A stretch of 64,000 nucleotides of DNA from Hirudinaria manillensis (GCA_034509925.1 CM067528.1:1634501-1698500), one strand, 5' to 3'; positions 1-12,129 are shown, counted from the stretch's first letter. Notes: generated from the letters alone by a model not told the origin. Program-made: numbers and translations.

Positions 1-21
1 GTGGTTATTTCAAGGGCAAAC

Positions 22-938
22 CTGGCTTTCATTCTTGATCTCCTTTGGATCTGATTTTTGAACGTCTGACAGGAAAGTAACAAAACAAACTTCTTCTTTT
101 AACGAGCTTATCTTTACAACACTCAGAAACTGGGGGGAAAACATTAAAATTTTAAATTTTAAAAATGTTCGGAACAACAGAAAAATTTAAGAGAAGAAAA
201 AAATTTTAAATTCACTTAATAACCAAGTTCAGTTTACAAAAAAACAAATTAATTTTTGTTTGAAAAAGTTGTTAAAATGCAAATTCATGATGAGAATGAG
301 CGATAAGTACCGTGTCAAAATCGTCTATGAAATGCGCCTTGATGTCCAAATCGTTTTGAAAACGCTCGTAAACATTCGACCCATCGTGAGCTGAACTTCC
401 CTTTAATACTGACGTCGGAGAGACCTAAACAGAATTTTCAAACAAAACATTTTAAAATCAAAGCATCCTCTAACGAAGCAAGAGAACCCAAATCGTACTT
501 ACATCTCTAAACTCGCACCTGACTCCGGCAAAAAACGCAACACTAAGCACTGTCCCAATGACAAGGATGGACAAAAGAAATGCAATCCCAGCCAAAACTT
601 TTTTCTTGAAGTTTTGCATATCTCTCTTCTAGTTGAAATTAAACAAAGTCGATTCAATTTAACAATAAAAATAAGTTGGAAGATAATGATAGAAAAATAT
701 TATTATTTGGTAGTTAAATTGTAATTGATCTCATAATTCAGCAAAATAAATCCCAGGTAATCTTAAATGTCATCTGAAGGCTTATCTCTTCAGGAAGAAA
801 TTGTTAGAGACATCAAGACCTTGTCATTATAAATCCTCCTATAGTTTTTAATAACTTTATTATTACCAAATAGTTTACCTGGCGACTGACTTCATCTACA
901 AGGTTCTTATCGAAATCTCCGACAGGTTTCCACTGCAT
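22..938 (-). CDS. BRICHOS-domain membrane-anchored peptide precursor, 5' part (gene continues off left edge)
   Basis: Assembled by eye from the minus strand. Exons are 879-938, 503-628, 311-424 and 22-129, all with GT-AG borders and all in phase 0. The first exon gives a 20-residue cytosolic tail starting MQWKPVGDFD. The second gives KRDMQNFKKK followed by one hydrophobic segment (type II anchor). The third ends in DIKAHFIDDFDT, matching the linker/BRICHOS start of the downstream array genes. The fourth begins FLSVVKISS and carries the first BRICHOS Cys (EEVCFV). Intron positions match genes at 7.1-30.2 kb exactly. The exons for the second BRICHOS Cys and the C-terminal peptide must lie left of base 1. 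A TATA-like box lies about 65 bp upstream of the start. Membership in the family is well supported; the nature of its released peptide cannot be seen. Confidence 0.8.
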
Positions 939-1000
939 TTTGAAAGCACGATTGAGGATTGAAAGCGAATTCACATCGACGAAGATGAGATTTTTAGACT

Positions 1001-1008
1001 TTTATATA
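1001..1008 (-). promoter_or_regulatory. TATA-like box of the left-edge BRICHOS gene
   Basis: The minus strand reads TATATAAA, about 65 bp upstream of the proposed ATG at 938, in the spacing seen for the other array genes. Confidence 0.5.
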
Positions 1009-1009
1009 C

Positions 1010-2580
1010 ACGAGAATAGACAAAGTGCTTGGTCTCAATCGGCCTGAAGATGATCCGTCATAAAAGATTAGGAAACAAAAGACCAGGTACCACACCTTGC
1101 TTTCCAAGCCTTTCAGCTGCGTCCACCAGCAAACAATTTAAGTAAACTGTTAGCTTGGATTCGACCAGTACAAACTTTTGGAATCTCGTCGCCTAAGAAA
1201 ATGGTTTCGTCACCAACCTATCAGTGTTCACTGATAACGGACAAGAGGGAAGTAATGGGATTGTGACTTTGACTTCAGATTCCGTCAGAAGATATGCTGA
1301 GATGTCCCGAGGTAACTCAAACGTTCTTATAATAGCTTAAGATATACGTAATAGGATGATTCAAGCACTGAATGGTATTACGTTTGGTGATTAATATTTT
1401 AAATAAACGTTGCGTAACCAGATCATCGTGGTATAAATGTTAACCAACCTTAATACAAAATCGCAGGACAAGAAAACAATTTACACAACCCAGCATGATC
1501 TTTTGATAATGACGATGACTCTCGATCCACTGAAAATGAATTTTAAAAATCCTTGTGGCGAAAACTCATTTGAGGAAATCCGATATACGACTACGTAGAT
1601 GATCTTATCTAGTATTTCTTATACTTAGCATTAGACATCAATTTGATTACTGTTGCTCTTAAAGTTACAACCTGGTGTCTCTAATTTGTGACATACAAAT
1701 GTCTTCCATAAGTAATGAACATTTGTCATGAGATTGGTATCGCAAAATTTTGTCCAATTTATGTTTTAGCAAGAAAGATTCTTGATCTGTTTTGATCCAT
1801 TCTTGGCTTCTCGGCTGTATTACAATATACGTCTTCGTTTTATTGCTAGGTTTTTAAATGTACACTTTTATCGATTTATTTAACGCCGATCAATGATTTA
1901 GGCAGATGGGGCATCAATCGTGTTGATTTCAAAGCTACATGTTCACGTGTTTGCCATTTGAACTTGTTTTTAATAATCGGTTGTTATTTCTCGGACGATT
2001 TAAAAAATTGTTTTCAGATAAAGTATCGATCGAGTTGAAATTCAGCTTTTAGGTATCCAAAAATATCAGAAAAATAATTGATCAGGAAACATTTATGTCA
2101 GCTCCAGCAGTTACCAAGCGTGGCCTTAACTTGATCTTTGTCCATAATTTGCTTTTCTACTTATCTATAAGGGTAGGGTGAAATGGGGAGCTATAATGTT
2201 TAAGTATTTATTTCTATAATATTTAAATTCTCTCCAAGGTAAGAATGAAACAAGTCGTCAATTGTCTAAACGCGTCTCTTTAGAAACTTTACAAAACTTA
2301 AAGGTTGAAAATACATACATTTAGCGCAACATTCGACAGATTTTCCTTCTTCCGATTAAATCGGAAAAATAGCGACTCTAAATAAGTCCTTCAAAAAAAA
2401 AACGTACGAGCCTTGGCCTTCACCACCTCAAATAGTAGGCTATGAAATAACATTATGATAGATCACTTACAACAACAAAAAACACGCCTCGTCATTTCGT
2501 CGATAGCGGTTTTTGCATGGTAGCATTTGGGATGTTCATGCATCACTGTACGACTTATAATACAAAACGTGGCACAAAAA
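1010..2580. other. Intergenic, no gene seen
   Basis: AT-rich spacer between the left-edge minus-strand precursor gene and the plus-strand methyltransferase gene. I looked on both strands for exon-like stretches with splice borders and found none that could be supported. Confidence 0.4.
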
Positions 2581-2846
2581 CAGTACAGAAGAAATTTCTA
2601 GCATTCTAGTTTGGTTGGTCGGTCCCTCTGAAACGTAAGTTTTTCATACCAGTTTTTAATCGTTTTAATTATTGTAATTAAGTTATTATTGAATAATTTT
2701 ATTATTAATTTTTCTTTCACAAACTTACGTACAACTCGTCCATTGTTAAATAACGACTTATGGATGAGTATACCTCGTCAATGATTACTAGTAACTTATA
2801 AAGAGAGGCTGATCATGTACCTTTCAGGTAGTTTTCCAAATCCAAC

Positions 2847-3635
2847 ATGGATGACGAACGGTGCTGCAGCTACCTGGAAAAAATGAAGAGATTCCGTAAA
2901 CTCCACGACGAGATGCAAATTCTCGATGGCGTCTTGGATCAACTTTACCAGAAAACAGGATCGTTGGACGACGCAGAAATCTGTCTGTCCGTCGGGACTG
3001 GCTGGGGAGAATATGACATCAGGTTCGTTAAACGATTCATGCCGAATCTTAAGAAGTTCATTGCCGTCGAAATGGATCACTGTTCGGTGGAAGAACTGAA
3101 AAGGAATTTGGAGGACACCTTCGGAAGTAAACTGCAAGTTGAAATCTACGAGATGCTCATAGAAGATTTTCAGAAGAATACGAGAGAAAATAATGCCTTG
3201 AAGCAAGAAGCTGACGTTGTTTTGTGTTGTCATTCGTTGTACTCCTTGGATCCGAACGGAAGAATGGAATTCTTCAAATCCTGTACAGATTCATGGCTCA
3301 AACCTGAAACCGGAAAGATAGTCATCGGTAGCAGCGTTCACAAAGACAATGACGTGGCCAGACTTCACGAAAAAGTCAGAAACGAATCTCATACCACTAT
3401 GGACGTGCTGGAGGCTGAACTGAAGCTCTTTGGCTGGAAGCCGTTCCAGGAGGTATGCTACGAAACGACCTTCGATGTTAGCGACTCGCACGAGGCTTAC
3501 GAGGGCATGTTCACGCACAGTGATCAGGTCGAAGAGGAGGTTTTCAAGAAATATTTGGAGGAACTCGCTCGGGATGGAACCCTAATCCAACGGAGCAAGT
3601 TGAGTATTTTTGAGAAACTGGTTCTTCAGTCTTGA
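2847..3635 (+). CDS. Histamine N-methyltransferase-like class I SAM methyltransferase
   Basis: A 262-residue open frame in one coding exon. Residues about 43-58 (AEICLSVGTGWGEYDI) form a class I SAM-binding motif I. An acidic strand end (IAVEMD, about 73-78) fits motif II, and VVLCCHSLYSLDP (about 126-138) resembles the HNMT/carnosine-methyltransferase region following motif III. Length and order fit animal HNMT (about 290 aa), slightly shorter at the N-terminus. The reaction expected for the family is SAM-dependent methylation of a small imidazole or related amine in the cytosol; the substrate here is unknown. A 5' untranslated exon is likely: donor AAAC/gtaagt after 2634, acceptor tttcag at 2827, 19 bp before the ATG. 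A poly(A) signal cluster follows at about 3779-3787. Family is fairly sure, substrate is not. Confidence 0.75.
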   Translation: MDDERCCSYLEKMKRFRKLHDEMQILDGVLDQLYQKTGSLDDAEICLSVGTGWGEYDIRFVKRFMPNLKKFIAVEMDHCSVEELKRNLEDTFGSKLQVEIYEMLIEDFQKNTRENNALKQEADVVLCCHSLYSLDPNGRMEFFKSCTDSWLKPETGKIVIGSSVHKDNDVARLHEKVRNESHTTMDVLEAELKLFGWKPFQEVCYETTFDVSDSHEAYEGMFTHSDQVEEEVFKKYLEELARDGTLIQRSKLSIFEKLVLQS

Positions 3636-3639
3636 ATAT

Positions 3640-6600
3640 TCCACTTTCCTCCACTTCGTTATCAAACTTCTCCCACCAAACGTCAAGTTTTTCGGCCGAC
3701 AGATACATTTGTATTTTGATGACGGGGTCTCTCTTTTATTCCGGGAATATTTAATTGAATATTTGGAAATTAAGGAAAATAAATAAAGTCGTTTTCAAAT
3801 GACTCTTTATTTTTGATTTTTTTCTTGATAAATTCACTTCAAAGCGAAGACTTTTCTGAGAAACGCCAATAATTTATCGTTCGTGGTTACATTTTGAGCG
3901 GCTGTTGCTTTAATTACTAACCTAATTATAACCTTTTATAACCTTAGATGTATCTTATCCTAACATTTATATTATATTTGTATTTATATCTATATAGTAA
4001 TATTTTAATTATTACGATCTTATTTTATTTCTACGCTTTTGCAAAGAAGGCACAATCTTAAAAGCTCTAAGTTCGACTTTTCTTTGTCACTCCTAGGCAT
4101 GAGAGTAATTCTCCAGCCAGAGTTTCGTAGAGGCATCCCTAAGATAGGGAGGGAATTCTCTCCTCTTCCGCACCCTCTCCTATCTCTGCCCCCCCCCCCC
4201 CCCCAACAAGAAAAACCCAATGGACAGCCCCACGGCAGATATATTTTTTTGTTCTGATATTTATTTGAAAAATCCAATTAAATCTTGAGCAATAACAGTT
4301 TTTTTTTGCGATTTGGCATCCTGCTGGCTTTAACTGAAAATAAATTCGTAAAGGCATTTTAAATTGTTTTATTTTGGTTTTCTGAAATTTTCATGTGATT
4401 TAAACTAATTTAATTGCATTTGTTTTATTTTATGGATAAATAATTTTATTTATTTTATGGGTTTCATTGGATATTTAAGTAGTTTGGAGTGAAGGAAATT
4501 AGCTTAAATTTTAATATTTTAATATTTTATATTAAAAAGTATTTAAACTTTTTAAGATTGATCGATGATTGACCAATCGAAGGTTAATTTTTTTTTAGAT
4601 AAGTACTTTAATAAACATAAATAAATAAATATTAAATAAATAAATATGGTGTTAATACCTTTTAAAAGGATTATAAATATAAACATAAAAATTTATTTTA
4701 ATCTTTTTTCTTTTATGATGTCCGCAAAATTCTGAAACAATTGAAAGTAAAATTTAATAAATTAAAAAATATTGCAGCATAATTTATTACAAGTTGAACA
4801 ACGTAATTTATGTTATTTAGAAATACTCGAGGTTTTTCTATGAACCACTTCTCGGTTAACAAATCGTACGTACGTACGATGACCTTGTACTTAAGATGAC
4901 CTTGTTACGTACTCTTACAAGTACGTTAATGCAAATTGAAAAAAAAATTATTTTTCGTCCAAGAATTTTGACAAATCAATATTTCATTAAGACTTAATTA
5001 TTAGTAACTCGGTTCAAGTTGCTTTGAGCGCCTGATACACGGTGATAACCAAGAATAAAATCAGCAGAGAATGAGAAAAAAATACTTTCTTGTAATTAAG
5101 TTTGTTTGGAGGAGACTTTAATCTTAAATTTAAAGAGAATTAATCTTTAAATAAAATATTTTCTTACATTTCTTACACGGGTCTAGGCCTACACGCCACC
5201 ATATTTCTTTTCTTCCATTTCCAAAGTGTTCTAAATCCTCTGTTGATTGTTCGTCATCGGCTTGTAAAAAAAAAAGAATGATTTTCAAATTTTTAATATT
5301 TTTTCAGATGACATTATCTTGTTTCTGATTAAAATTGCATTTTAAAATTTTAATATTATTTATTTAATATTAAAAACATCGGCAGAATGGATGCCAATAA
5401 TATTGAACCCCTTTGAACCAACAGAATGAAAAAAAGAAATCGGTCAAAAGATAACAGACTTCTTGAAATAACCTCCTTCGTTGTGTTTGTTGTTGTCGTT
5501 GTTGTTGTTGCATTGTTGTTTTAGAAGCTATTTTTAAACCTATTGACACCTCAAACGAGGAAGGTGTTTAATCTCCTGAATTCCCCAAATCTTGAATCAT
5601 AAATTCATTTACTTCTTTGATTTCTAAAAATAAAAATAAAAATTACGCTATTTACAATTATTTTTTATTAAATTCTAATAAAATTGAAAAAAAACAATTT
5701 AATTTAGTTTAACATTCATTGTAGAACTCTTCGATGATCACAATTTAAGTCGATATTTAAATAAATAATTAATAATAAATAAATAAATAAATAATAATAA
5801 ATAAATAATAATAATAAATTAATTAATTAAATAATTTTTCAATTTGTTATTATTTTACACTATTTTTTCTATTAATCCCAATAACGAATTTATCAAATTA
5901 TTGCATCGCTTGTGACTGTGCTTCCTTAAATAAGATTTTAAATGTCGAATTAAGCATTAAATCGATCTAATTAACCAAATATTAATAAATAAATAAATTC
6001 ATAAATAAATTTATAGAATTCATAAATGAATTTCTTTATTTATTAATATTTATTAAATTTATTTATTTATTATTAACATCATCAATTATTTAGTACATGT
6101 AGAATTTTTAATCATTAATTTATAATATTATTATTTAATATAATATTATCATCTAAGTAAATGTTCATTACGAGTCATGGTTCGTTGATGTTACTGCACA
6201 TATTCTTAACAAAATAACTTTTATTTCAAAAATAATTATTGTATTTTATGTTTCTAGGAACTGTATCAAATTGATATACTAACAGGTCCACAAAATTTAG
6301 TCAAATTTTCATAATTTTCATAAAATTTATTAAAAATCATTTTGAAATATTCAGAAATAACTCGAACTTTGCACAATGCGTCTCTAGAAAAAAAAGGCGT
6401 CTTTGAAATAAATGCTATTCAGTCATCAAACCCACGCTTTTAAAATAGGACAGCTCATACTTAAAAATGATTCTTTAAACGGATATTTAGACAGATAAAA
6501 CCGAGATGAATTATTTATGGCATATTAAATTACAATTATCGTCATCATTATCATCATCGTCGTAATTATCATTACTGTAATTAACAATGCCATTAGCATA

Positions 6601-6985
6601 TATTATTAATATATTAATGAGGTAACCCATTCTGACATTACATCGGCTACCAGATAAACAATTATTTTCCATAAAATTATGGCGCCATGACAACTTTCAA
6701 CTTAAAGTTTCAAAGCAAAGTGGAAAAAGTATTCACAAGGCCTACATAAATATATGCATCACGTATTAGTCATTTCTGATATAAGTCGAGATAATCTCAG
6801 TAAAATTGAAAAAAAAAAACATTTCAAATCCAAACGCAGTTCTGAATGCGTACCACGAAAGCACTTGCACGGATATCGAGAAATTTATTGTCCAAACTGC
6901 GAATTACTAATAATAATAATAATAAACACCATGGTTAGACCTAACCATTCTGTATCTATTTTAACGAGCACAGTTCCATTGTCAG
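3640..6985. other. AT-rich intergenic spacer with low-complexity tracts
   Basis: No supportable gene on either strand. It holds a 16-base C homopolymer at 4189-4204 and ATAA/TAAA-rich simple sequence around 5760-6130. The open frames around 4.0-4.4 kb are produced by the C/G homopolymer. Confidence 0.5.
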
Positions 6986-6991
6986 AAAATC

Positions 6992-6999
6992 TATATAAG
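6992..6999 (+). promoter_or_regulatory. TATA box of BRICHOS gene A
   Basis: TATATAAG about 62 bp upstream of the ATG at 7061. Gene A's promoter is unlike the TATTTAAA promoter shared by genes B to E. Confidence 0.55.
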
Positions 7000-7060
7000 G
7001 CCGCCTTTACTTGCAACCGACATCTGACTCGACTTGTTAGACCATTTCTGTCTCCTACTA

Positions 7061-8362
7061 ATGGTTTGGACAATGCAGAGTGACAGCGAGAAGACAGTTG
7101 GAGTCGTCGCTAACGGCGAAGTCCAGGTAAAAAGAAAATTATTTATTTTTACTCAAATAAATGAATTGTAATTTTAATAATAGTTTTTTTAATATCTGTT
7201 AAATTTAAAAACATCTTTTAGCAGCCAAAGAGGTCAAACACAAAGAAGTACGTGATCATTGGTGTTACCAGCGTAACAGTTGCTGTGCTGCTCATCATTG
7301 GACTGCTTGTTGGCATCTATCTCTTCACTGATGCATTCAACAAGATTGCTACTGTAAATGTTTTATTTTATTTAATTTAGTGATGATTTTTGTAAAATTC
7401 ATTTAATTAATGCACCATTAATACTAACCCATGAATACTAATCCATTTAATTCATGTTTAATACTAACCCATTCCAGCAATCTTTGAAAACGAGCCAAAA
7501 CACCAACCAAGAAGTGACAGCTGATCTGACTGCAAACATCATTCAATACGACGTTGAAGACAAAGGCATCAAGGCTGTTTATGTGGAAGATTACAATTCG
7601 GTATTAATGCGACAAATTAAATCATAGAAAATAATAAAAGCAGAAAATAACAAATTCATTTCTCCATTTCGTTTCAGTTTTTGACTGTGGTCAAGTTGAC
7701 CAAAGACAAGGATGTTCAGTGCTACGCAACCTTCATGAATGGCACTGAAAAAATGGACATGAGCAAAGTTGGATCGGCGGTACAAAAGGTGAACTATCTT
7801 CTAAACAATATTAACTTTTTATTTATACACCATTACAATACACGATTGATATTATTTGATTATTGTATTCTTTAAAATTGTATTTGTCTCTCTGGAAACT
7901 ACTATAAATTGTGAACAACCAGGTTGATATGATATAAATTTTAACTTCATTTAAACACAATTTCGTTAAACTATTTTTTTGATAATTTCTATTAAAAATC
8001 ACAGGAGGAGACAAACGAAACTGTTGATTACATGAGAATCGGTGCCCCAATTCCGGACATCGGCTTCATGAATAAAAAAGCTCGAAACTTGTGCCAAGGA
8101 ATTTCTACCTACTGGGTACAACGAAGCTGCCCCCAGTCGAAGGGTTAAGAAATTTGCACTCATTTAACTTTATTATTATTATTATTATTATTAATATTAT
8201 TCTAATCATTAAACTCGAATGACAATCTAATCTATTCTATATCTTGTAACAGACGTCCAGAAGGTGAAGCGGGGTGTTTGCCGCGTTTGTGTGTACAGGT
8301 GCACCTTGTTGTACGGTTCAACATATAGTTGTCGTTACGCTTGCTACTACGTGAAGTGCTGA
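7061..8362 (+). CDS. BRICHOS-domain precursor A with six-Cys cationic C-terminal peptide
   Basis: Six exons: 7061-7126, 7222-7353, 7478-7600, 7678-7788, 8005-8143, 8253-8362; 226 aa. Order: cytosolic tail (about 1-31), one membrane segment (about 32-56, VIIGVTSVTVAVLLIIGLLV), linker, BRICHOS domain with Cys in KDVQCYAT and ARNLCQG, then KVKR followed by a 29-residue terminal peptide. That peptide has Cys at 3, 6, 10, 20, 24 and 29 (C-x2-C-x3-C-x9-C-x3-C-x4-C) around a Tyr-Gly-Ser-Thr turn, plus several Arg/Lys. This is the arrangement of annelid arenicin/alvinellacin/capitellacin precursors, where BRICHOS chaperones a beta-hairpin antimicrobial peptide released by a furin-like protease. Antimicrobial action here is inferred. 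A poly(A) signal is at 8532-8537. Exon 2 has a NAGNAG acceptor (ttttagCAG). Confidence 0.85.
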
Positions 8363-8494
8363 ATACTGCTTCAACTACGAAAGAGTTGGAGTTGAAAGAC
8401 AAATGAAAACATTAATTTAGACTTAACCTTTGAAATTATTCTGAAATTAATATTTCTTTTTATGTCAATTATGACAATTGTTAATGCTATATCT

Positions 8495-8830
8495 AATCAT
8501 TTGATCGAGTTAATCTAATAATAGTTAACCTAATAAAAGCTTGTCAATGTCTTATTCAGTTTGTTCTGCTTTGAAATTAAAAAATGCTAATTAAAAATTG
8601 TATCTAATACAAATCACCGAAATTAATATCTTCCCGTAGCTACTGAATATCTACGTATCATATAAATAAATGGTTTAGATATGACTTATAACAACAAAAT
8701 TATAGTTAAAAAACATGAGTGTCCCAACCTTATGACACGCACTGTACCATTAACGAATTTAATGAAATATAGAATTGCAAACTAGATAAAATACATAATA
8801 AGGCTTAATTTCAACCAAATATAACTTTTA
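8495..8830. repeat. 3'-flank repeat, copy 1 (copy 2 at about 12490-12830)
   Basis: The stretch starting GATCGAGTTAATCTAATAAT recurs with few differences at about 12,490-12,830, downstream of gene B. It is part of the duplicated segment. Confidence 0.7.
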
Positions 8831-9006
8831 ATCTAATTTAAACTTTTTAATTTAACTTTAAATTTAAACTTTTATAACTCAAGAACCGGTTTAAACTGAT
8901 TAAAGATTATAATTTGTTGAAAAGAGTTATTCTCGATAACATGACGTAGGACATTTTAACATAAGGACTCAAGTCTTAAAATAAAAGCCTTGGTGCTCAA
9001 AATGTT

Positions 9007-9500
9007 TTTCCGATTTCAATTTATTTTTATTCCAATGGCAAAATAATATCTGACAGTTGAAAATATTGATGAATAATAATATTTAAATAATCAAAGTCCG
9101 AGATAGTTTCTTGCGATTACTTTTGAGAAAGATTTTCAAAACTGCATTTCAGTGTTAAATATTTTTGCCAAACCACCAAACGTTACTAAATATTATATTT
9201 TCATGAAAATAAAGACAGGTTCAAGTTGAGTGTAGATTAAATTTGTAATCTGAATCGAACAATTATGAAAAAAAATCATTGTAATAAATAATAAATTGTT
9301 GTCCATTATCCACAAAAAGGTACAAGATATAATCTACTTAACTTTTCATTTTCCATGCGGATAATTGAATATTGATACCTTGAGACATTGAAATCCAAAG
9401 TGCGTTGAAATTTACAGAGGTATATATTATGATTATATTGTGATAAAGTATTTGTTGCATTTAAAAGAAAACAAGTCTTTGAACAAGTAGAGAAGGCAAG
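9007..9500. repeat. Segmental direct repeat, copy 1 (copy 2 at about 13597-14100)
   Basis: About 490 bp recurs nearly exactly at 13,597-14,100. Both copies run into a TTATA-type satellite. Copy 2 has the LINE inserted there. No gene seen within it. Confidence 0.85.
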
Positions 9501-9504
9501 TAAA

Positions 9505-9711
9505 TCATATATTATATTATATTATATTATATTATATTATATTATATTATATATATTATATTATATTATATTATATTATATTATATTATATTATATTATA
9601 TTATATTATATTATATTATATATTATATTATATTATATTATATTATATTATATTATATTATATTATATTATATTATATTATATTATATTATATTATATTA
9701 TATTATATTAT
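9505..9711. repeat. (TATAT)n-type pentanucleotide satellite
   Basis: About 40 units of ATATT with two phase slips. A shortened version borders the LINE at 14,100-14,130 and 15,541-15,565, and remnants sit at 19,510-19,540 and 28,505-28,525. Confidence 0.9.
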
Positions 9712-9714
9712 TAC

Positions 9715-9960
9715 TGTTACTTCAATAGGTTGCTGTTGTATTTTTTATAATTATATTTCGTTGAACGAACAGGTAAAGAAATTCCAGATTTCAATCTTTC
9801 TTCCTTAAAAATTTTACTTTGCTGACTCAAGTGGGCCATCCTTGTCAAACATTGATTGACAGTTTTGTCTATATTTGTTTCAAAACGAGAATAAAAATAT
9901 ATAAGAAATGTCGACGAACGAATTTTGAGAATCACGACAAAAATTAATTAATTAATTAAT
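9715..9960. repeat. Conserved 240-bp upstream block, copy 1 of 4
   Basis: A block starting CTTCAATAGGTTGCTG recurs at about 15,563-15,800, 19,535-19,780 and 28,520-28,755, each time about 0.3-1 kb upstream of a BRICHOS gene (B, C, D, E). A 72-codon minus-strand frame spans it in three copies but is shifted in the fourth (19,545-19,757). I therefore read it as non-coding duplicated flank. Confidence 0.8.
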
Positions 9961-10788
9961 TTAATTAAGAAATTTAAACAAACATAATATTTTAATAAAG
10001 AACAATTAAATTTTAATCATTAAATTCATTAAATAAATTTTCTTAAAATTACATTTTAAGTGCAATTAAATTATCTAGTAAAATAGACTTCAGAGCAATT
10101 ATTTACACTGTTTACACCATAAATAATACATACATTTTCATAAAAATCGAAGGTCAAACTTCGTACTTTATTTCTCAATAGTGAGAATCTTTCAATTCAA
10201 ATGTATTCATAGTTAAATGAACTTCCTTCGTTACAGGATTGTTACCATCTCATGTGAGTAACTTATGCGTTTCAAAATTATTACTAATAGGCAAAATATT
10301 TTAAAATTCAATAACAAGTATATAATAATATAATTAATATAAGTATAATATCAGCTTATCGACTGTAACCTTGTCCTTTTTCTGAACGTCTAATAATCCA
10401 TGTTATCAGCCATTTTTCTTGATTTTCCAGGTTCTGCTGAAAAATGGGAAGCGCCAGTTAATTAAAGATTATTTTAAAAACGATAGAAACAACAACAACT
10501 TTACAGACGAAAATATTTATTATTAATAGTTAGTATCGCTAATAATGTATTTATTAAAAGGAATTGTATTTATGGCAGACCAGGAAGTCCGTTCTTAAAA
10601 TTTGGAATTTTTTTCATTGGGGAAAAGAAATTTATTACAAAAACTTTCATCATTTTGTGATGGTGCAATCAAAGCCATTAATTTTACAAACGACAGATTT
10701 CTTAGTAGTCGACAATATAAAAAGTTAATCGATAGTAAACCATTTTAGTAATCACTTTATTATTCACTTTCTGTCATTCAACGGAGAC

Positions 10789-10796
10789 TATTTAAA
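10789..10796 (+). promoter_or_regulatory. TATTTAAA core promoter of gene B (same in C, D, E)
   Basis: TATTTAAA lies 58 bp upstream of the gene B ATG. The same motif and surroundings occur at 16080-16087, 20055-20062 and 29043-29050 before genes C, D and E, and at 27432-27439 with no gene attached. Confidence 0.6.
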
Positions 10797-10853
10797 GCCG
10801 AACGCTCTCAACAGTTCCAATTCGACTTTGCAGCTCTAGCAGGTATTCTGATA

Positions 10854-11946
10854 ATGGTTTGGACAATGCAGAGTGACAGCGAGAAGACAGTTGGAGTCGT
10901 CGCTAACGGCGAAGTCCAGGTAAAAAGAAAATTATTTATTTTTGCTCAAATAACTGAATTGTAATTTTAATTATAATTTTTTTAATATCTGTTAAATTTA
11001 AAAACATCTTTTAGCAGCCAAAGAGGTCAAACACAAAGAAGTCCGTGATCATTGGTGTTACCAGCGTAACAGTTGCTCTGATACTCATCATTGGACTGCT
11101 TGTTGGCATCTATCTCTTCACTGATGCATTCAACAAGATTGCCACTGTATGGATTTTACTTATTAAACTTTATTAACTCTTTAATTCTGATTTATTTATT
11201 TTAAATACTATTTCCATTCCAGCAATCAATTAAAACTAATCAGAACACCAACCAGGACGTGACTGCCGATTTGACTAGCAATATAGTCCAATATGACATT
11301 GATAGCAATGGCATCAAAGCTGTTTACGTGGAAGATTACAACTCGGTATCGATTCGATTGATCTATTCGATTCTATTTGTGAGAAACTAAAAAAAAATTA
11401 AAACGATTAATTCCTTATTTTGTTCTAGTTCTTGAGAGTGGTGAAGTTGACCAAAGACAAAGACGTCTTTTGCTATGCAAGTTTTATGAACGGGACTGAC
11501 AAAGTGGATCTCACCAACATTGGAAAAACATCTGACAAGGTTTGTAGCTTTGATTAAAACTATTAAAATTAATTAAATATAAAAAATATTTGATGATGCT
11601 GATCTCACTTTGATAGGTGGAGAGCAATGACACAATTACTCACGTAAGAGTCGGTGCCCCAATTCCTGACATCAGTTTCATGAACAAAAAGGCTCGCAGC
11701 TTGTGCCAGGGTATTTCTACCTATTGGGTTCAATCGAACTGTCAGCAATCCAAAGGTTAATAAAGAAATCATTTATCTAAAAAAATGGAATTTATTTCTA
11801 ATATTTTCCTTTCAATTTTGGCAGAAATTCAAAAGCAGAAAAGATCTATTTGCTACATTTGCCCATACTATTGCTATTGGGTGTATTACTACTGCTGTGG
11901 GTACAGATATTACTGCTACTTTGATTGCTATTATTACTACTGTTGA
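10854..11946 (+). CDS. BRICHOS-domain precursor B with Tyr/Cys-dominated terminal peptide
   Basis: Exons 10854-10919, 11015-11146, 11223-11345, 11429-11539, 11617-11755, 11825-11946; 230 aa. Tail and membrane segment (VIIGVTSVTVALILIIGLLV) are as in gene A. BRICHOS has Cys in KDVFCYAS and ARSLCQG. KQKR precedes a 33-residue peptide with 8 Cys (3, 6, 10, 17, 18, 24, 28, 33) and 15 Tyr, but only one Arg and one Asp. The outer six Cys share spacing with gene A; a central Cys-Cys pair is extra. With almost no net charge it is unlike classical cationic peptides of the family, so a different role (adhesive, cross-linking or membrane-active) is possible. Exon 1 is identical to that of gene A while exons 3-6 differ. 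Poly(A) signal at 12117-12122. Confidence 0.85.
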
Positions 11947-12129
11947 AAGAGAAGTTAAGAAGTCGTCGAGAATACTTTAGTACTTGGAGGTTTAAGATAA
12001 AACTAACCATCATTTGATGAAAGACTTTGCTAATCTGCTGACTTTTAATTGAAATTTTATTCCGCATTAACTCTAATTTACTCGTTCAATGAATTTATTT
12101 AATTTATATTGGGCTTAATAAAGAATTCT

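Noticed and set aside
2796..3518. Antisense frames opposite the methyltransferase gene
   Set aside because: Shadow frames of the coding exon.
9505..9711. Regular repeat that could suggest a CRISPR-like array
   Set aside because: Pure ATATT satellite without spacers, in a eukaryotic genome.
9717..9935. Recurrent 72-codon minus-strand frame (also at 15.6, 19.5, 28.5 kb)
   Set aside because: Frame is preserved only because the flank is duplicated; one copy is frameshifted, there is no domain, and composition matches the non-coding surroundings.
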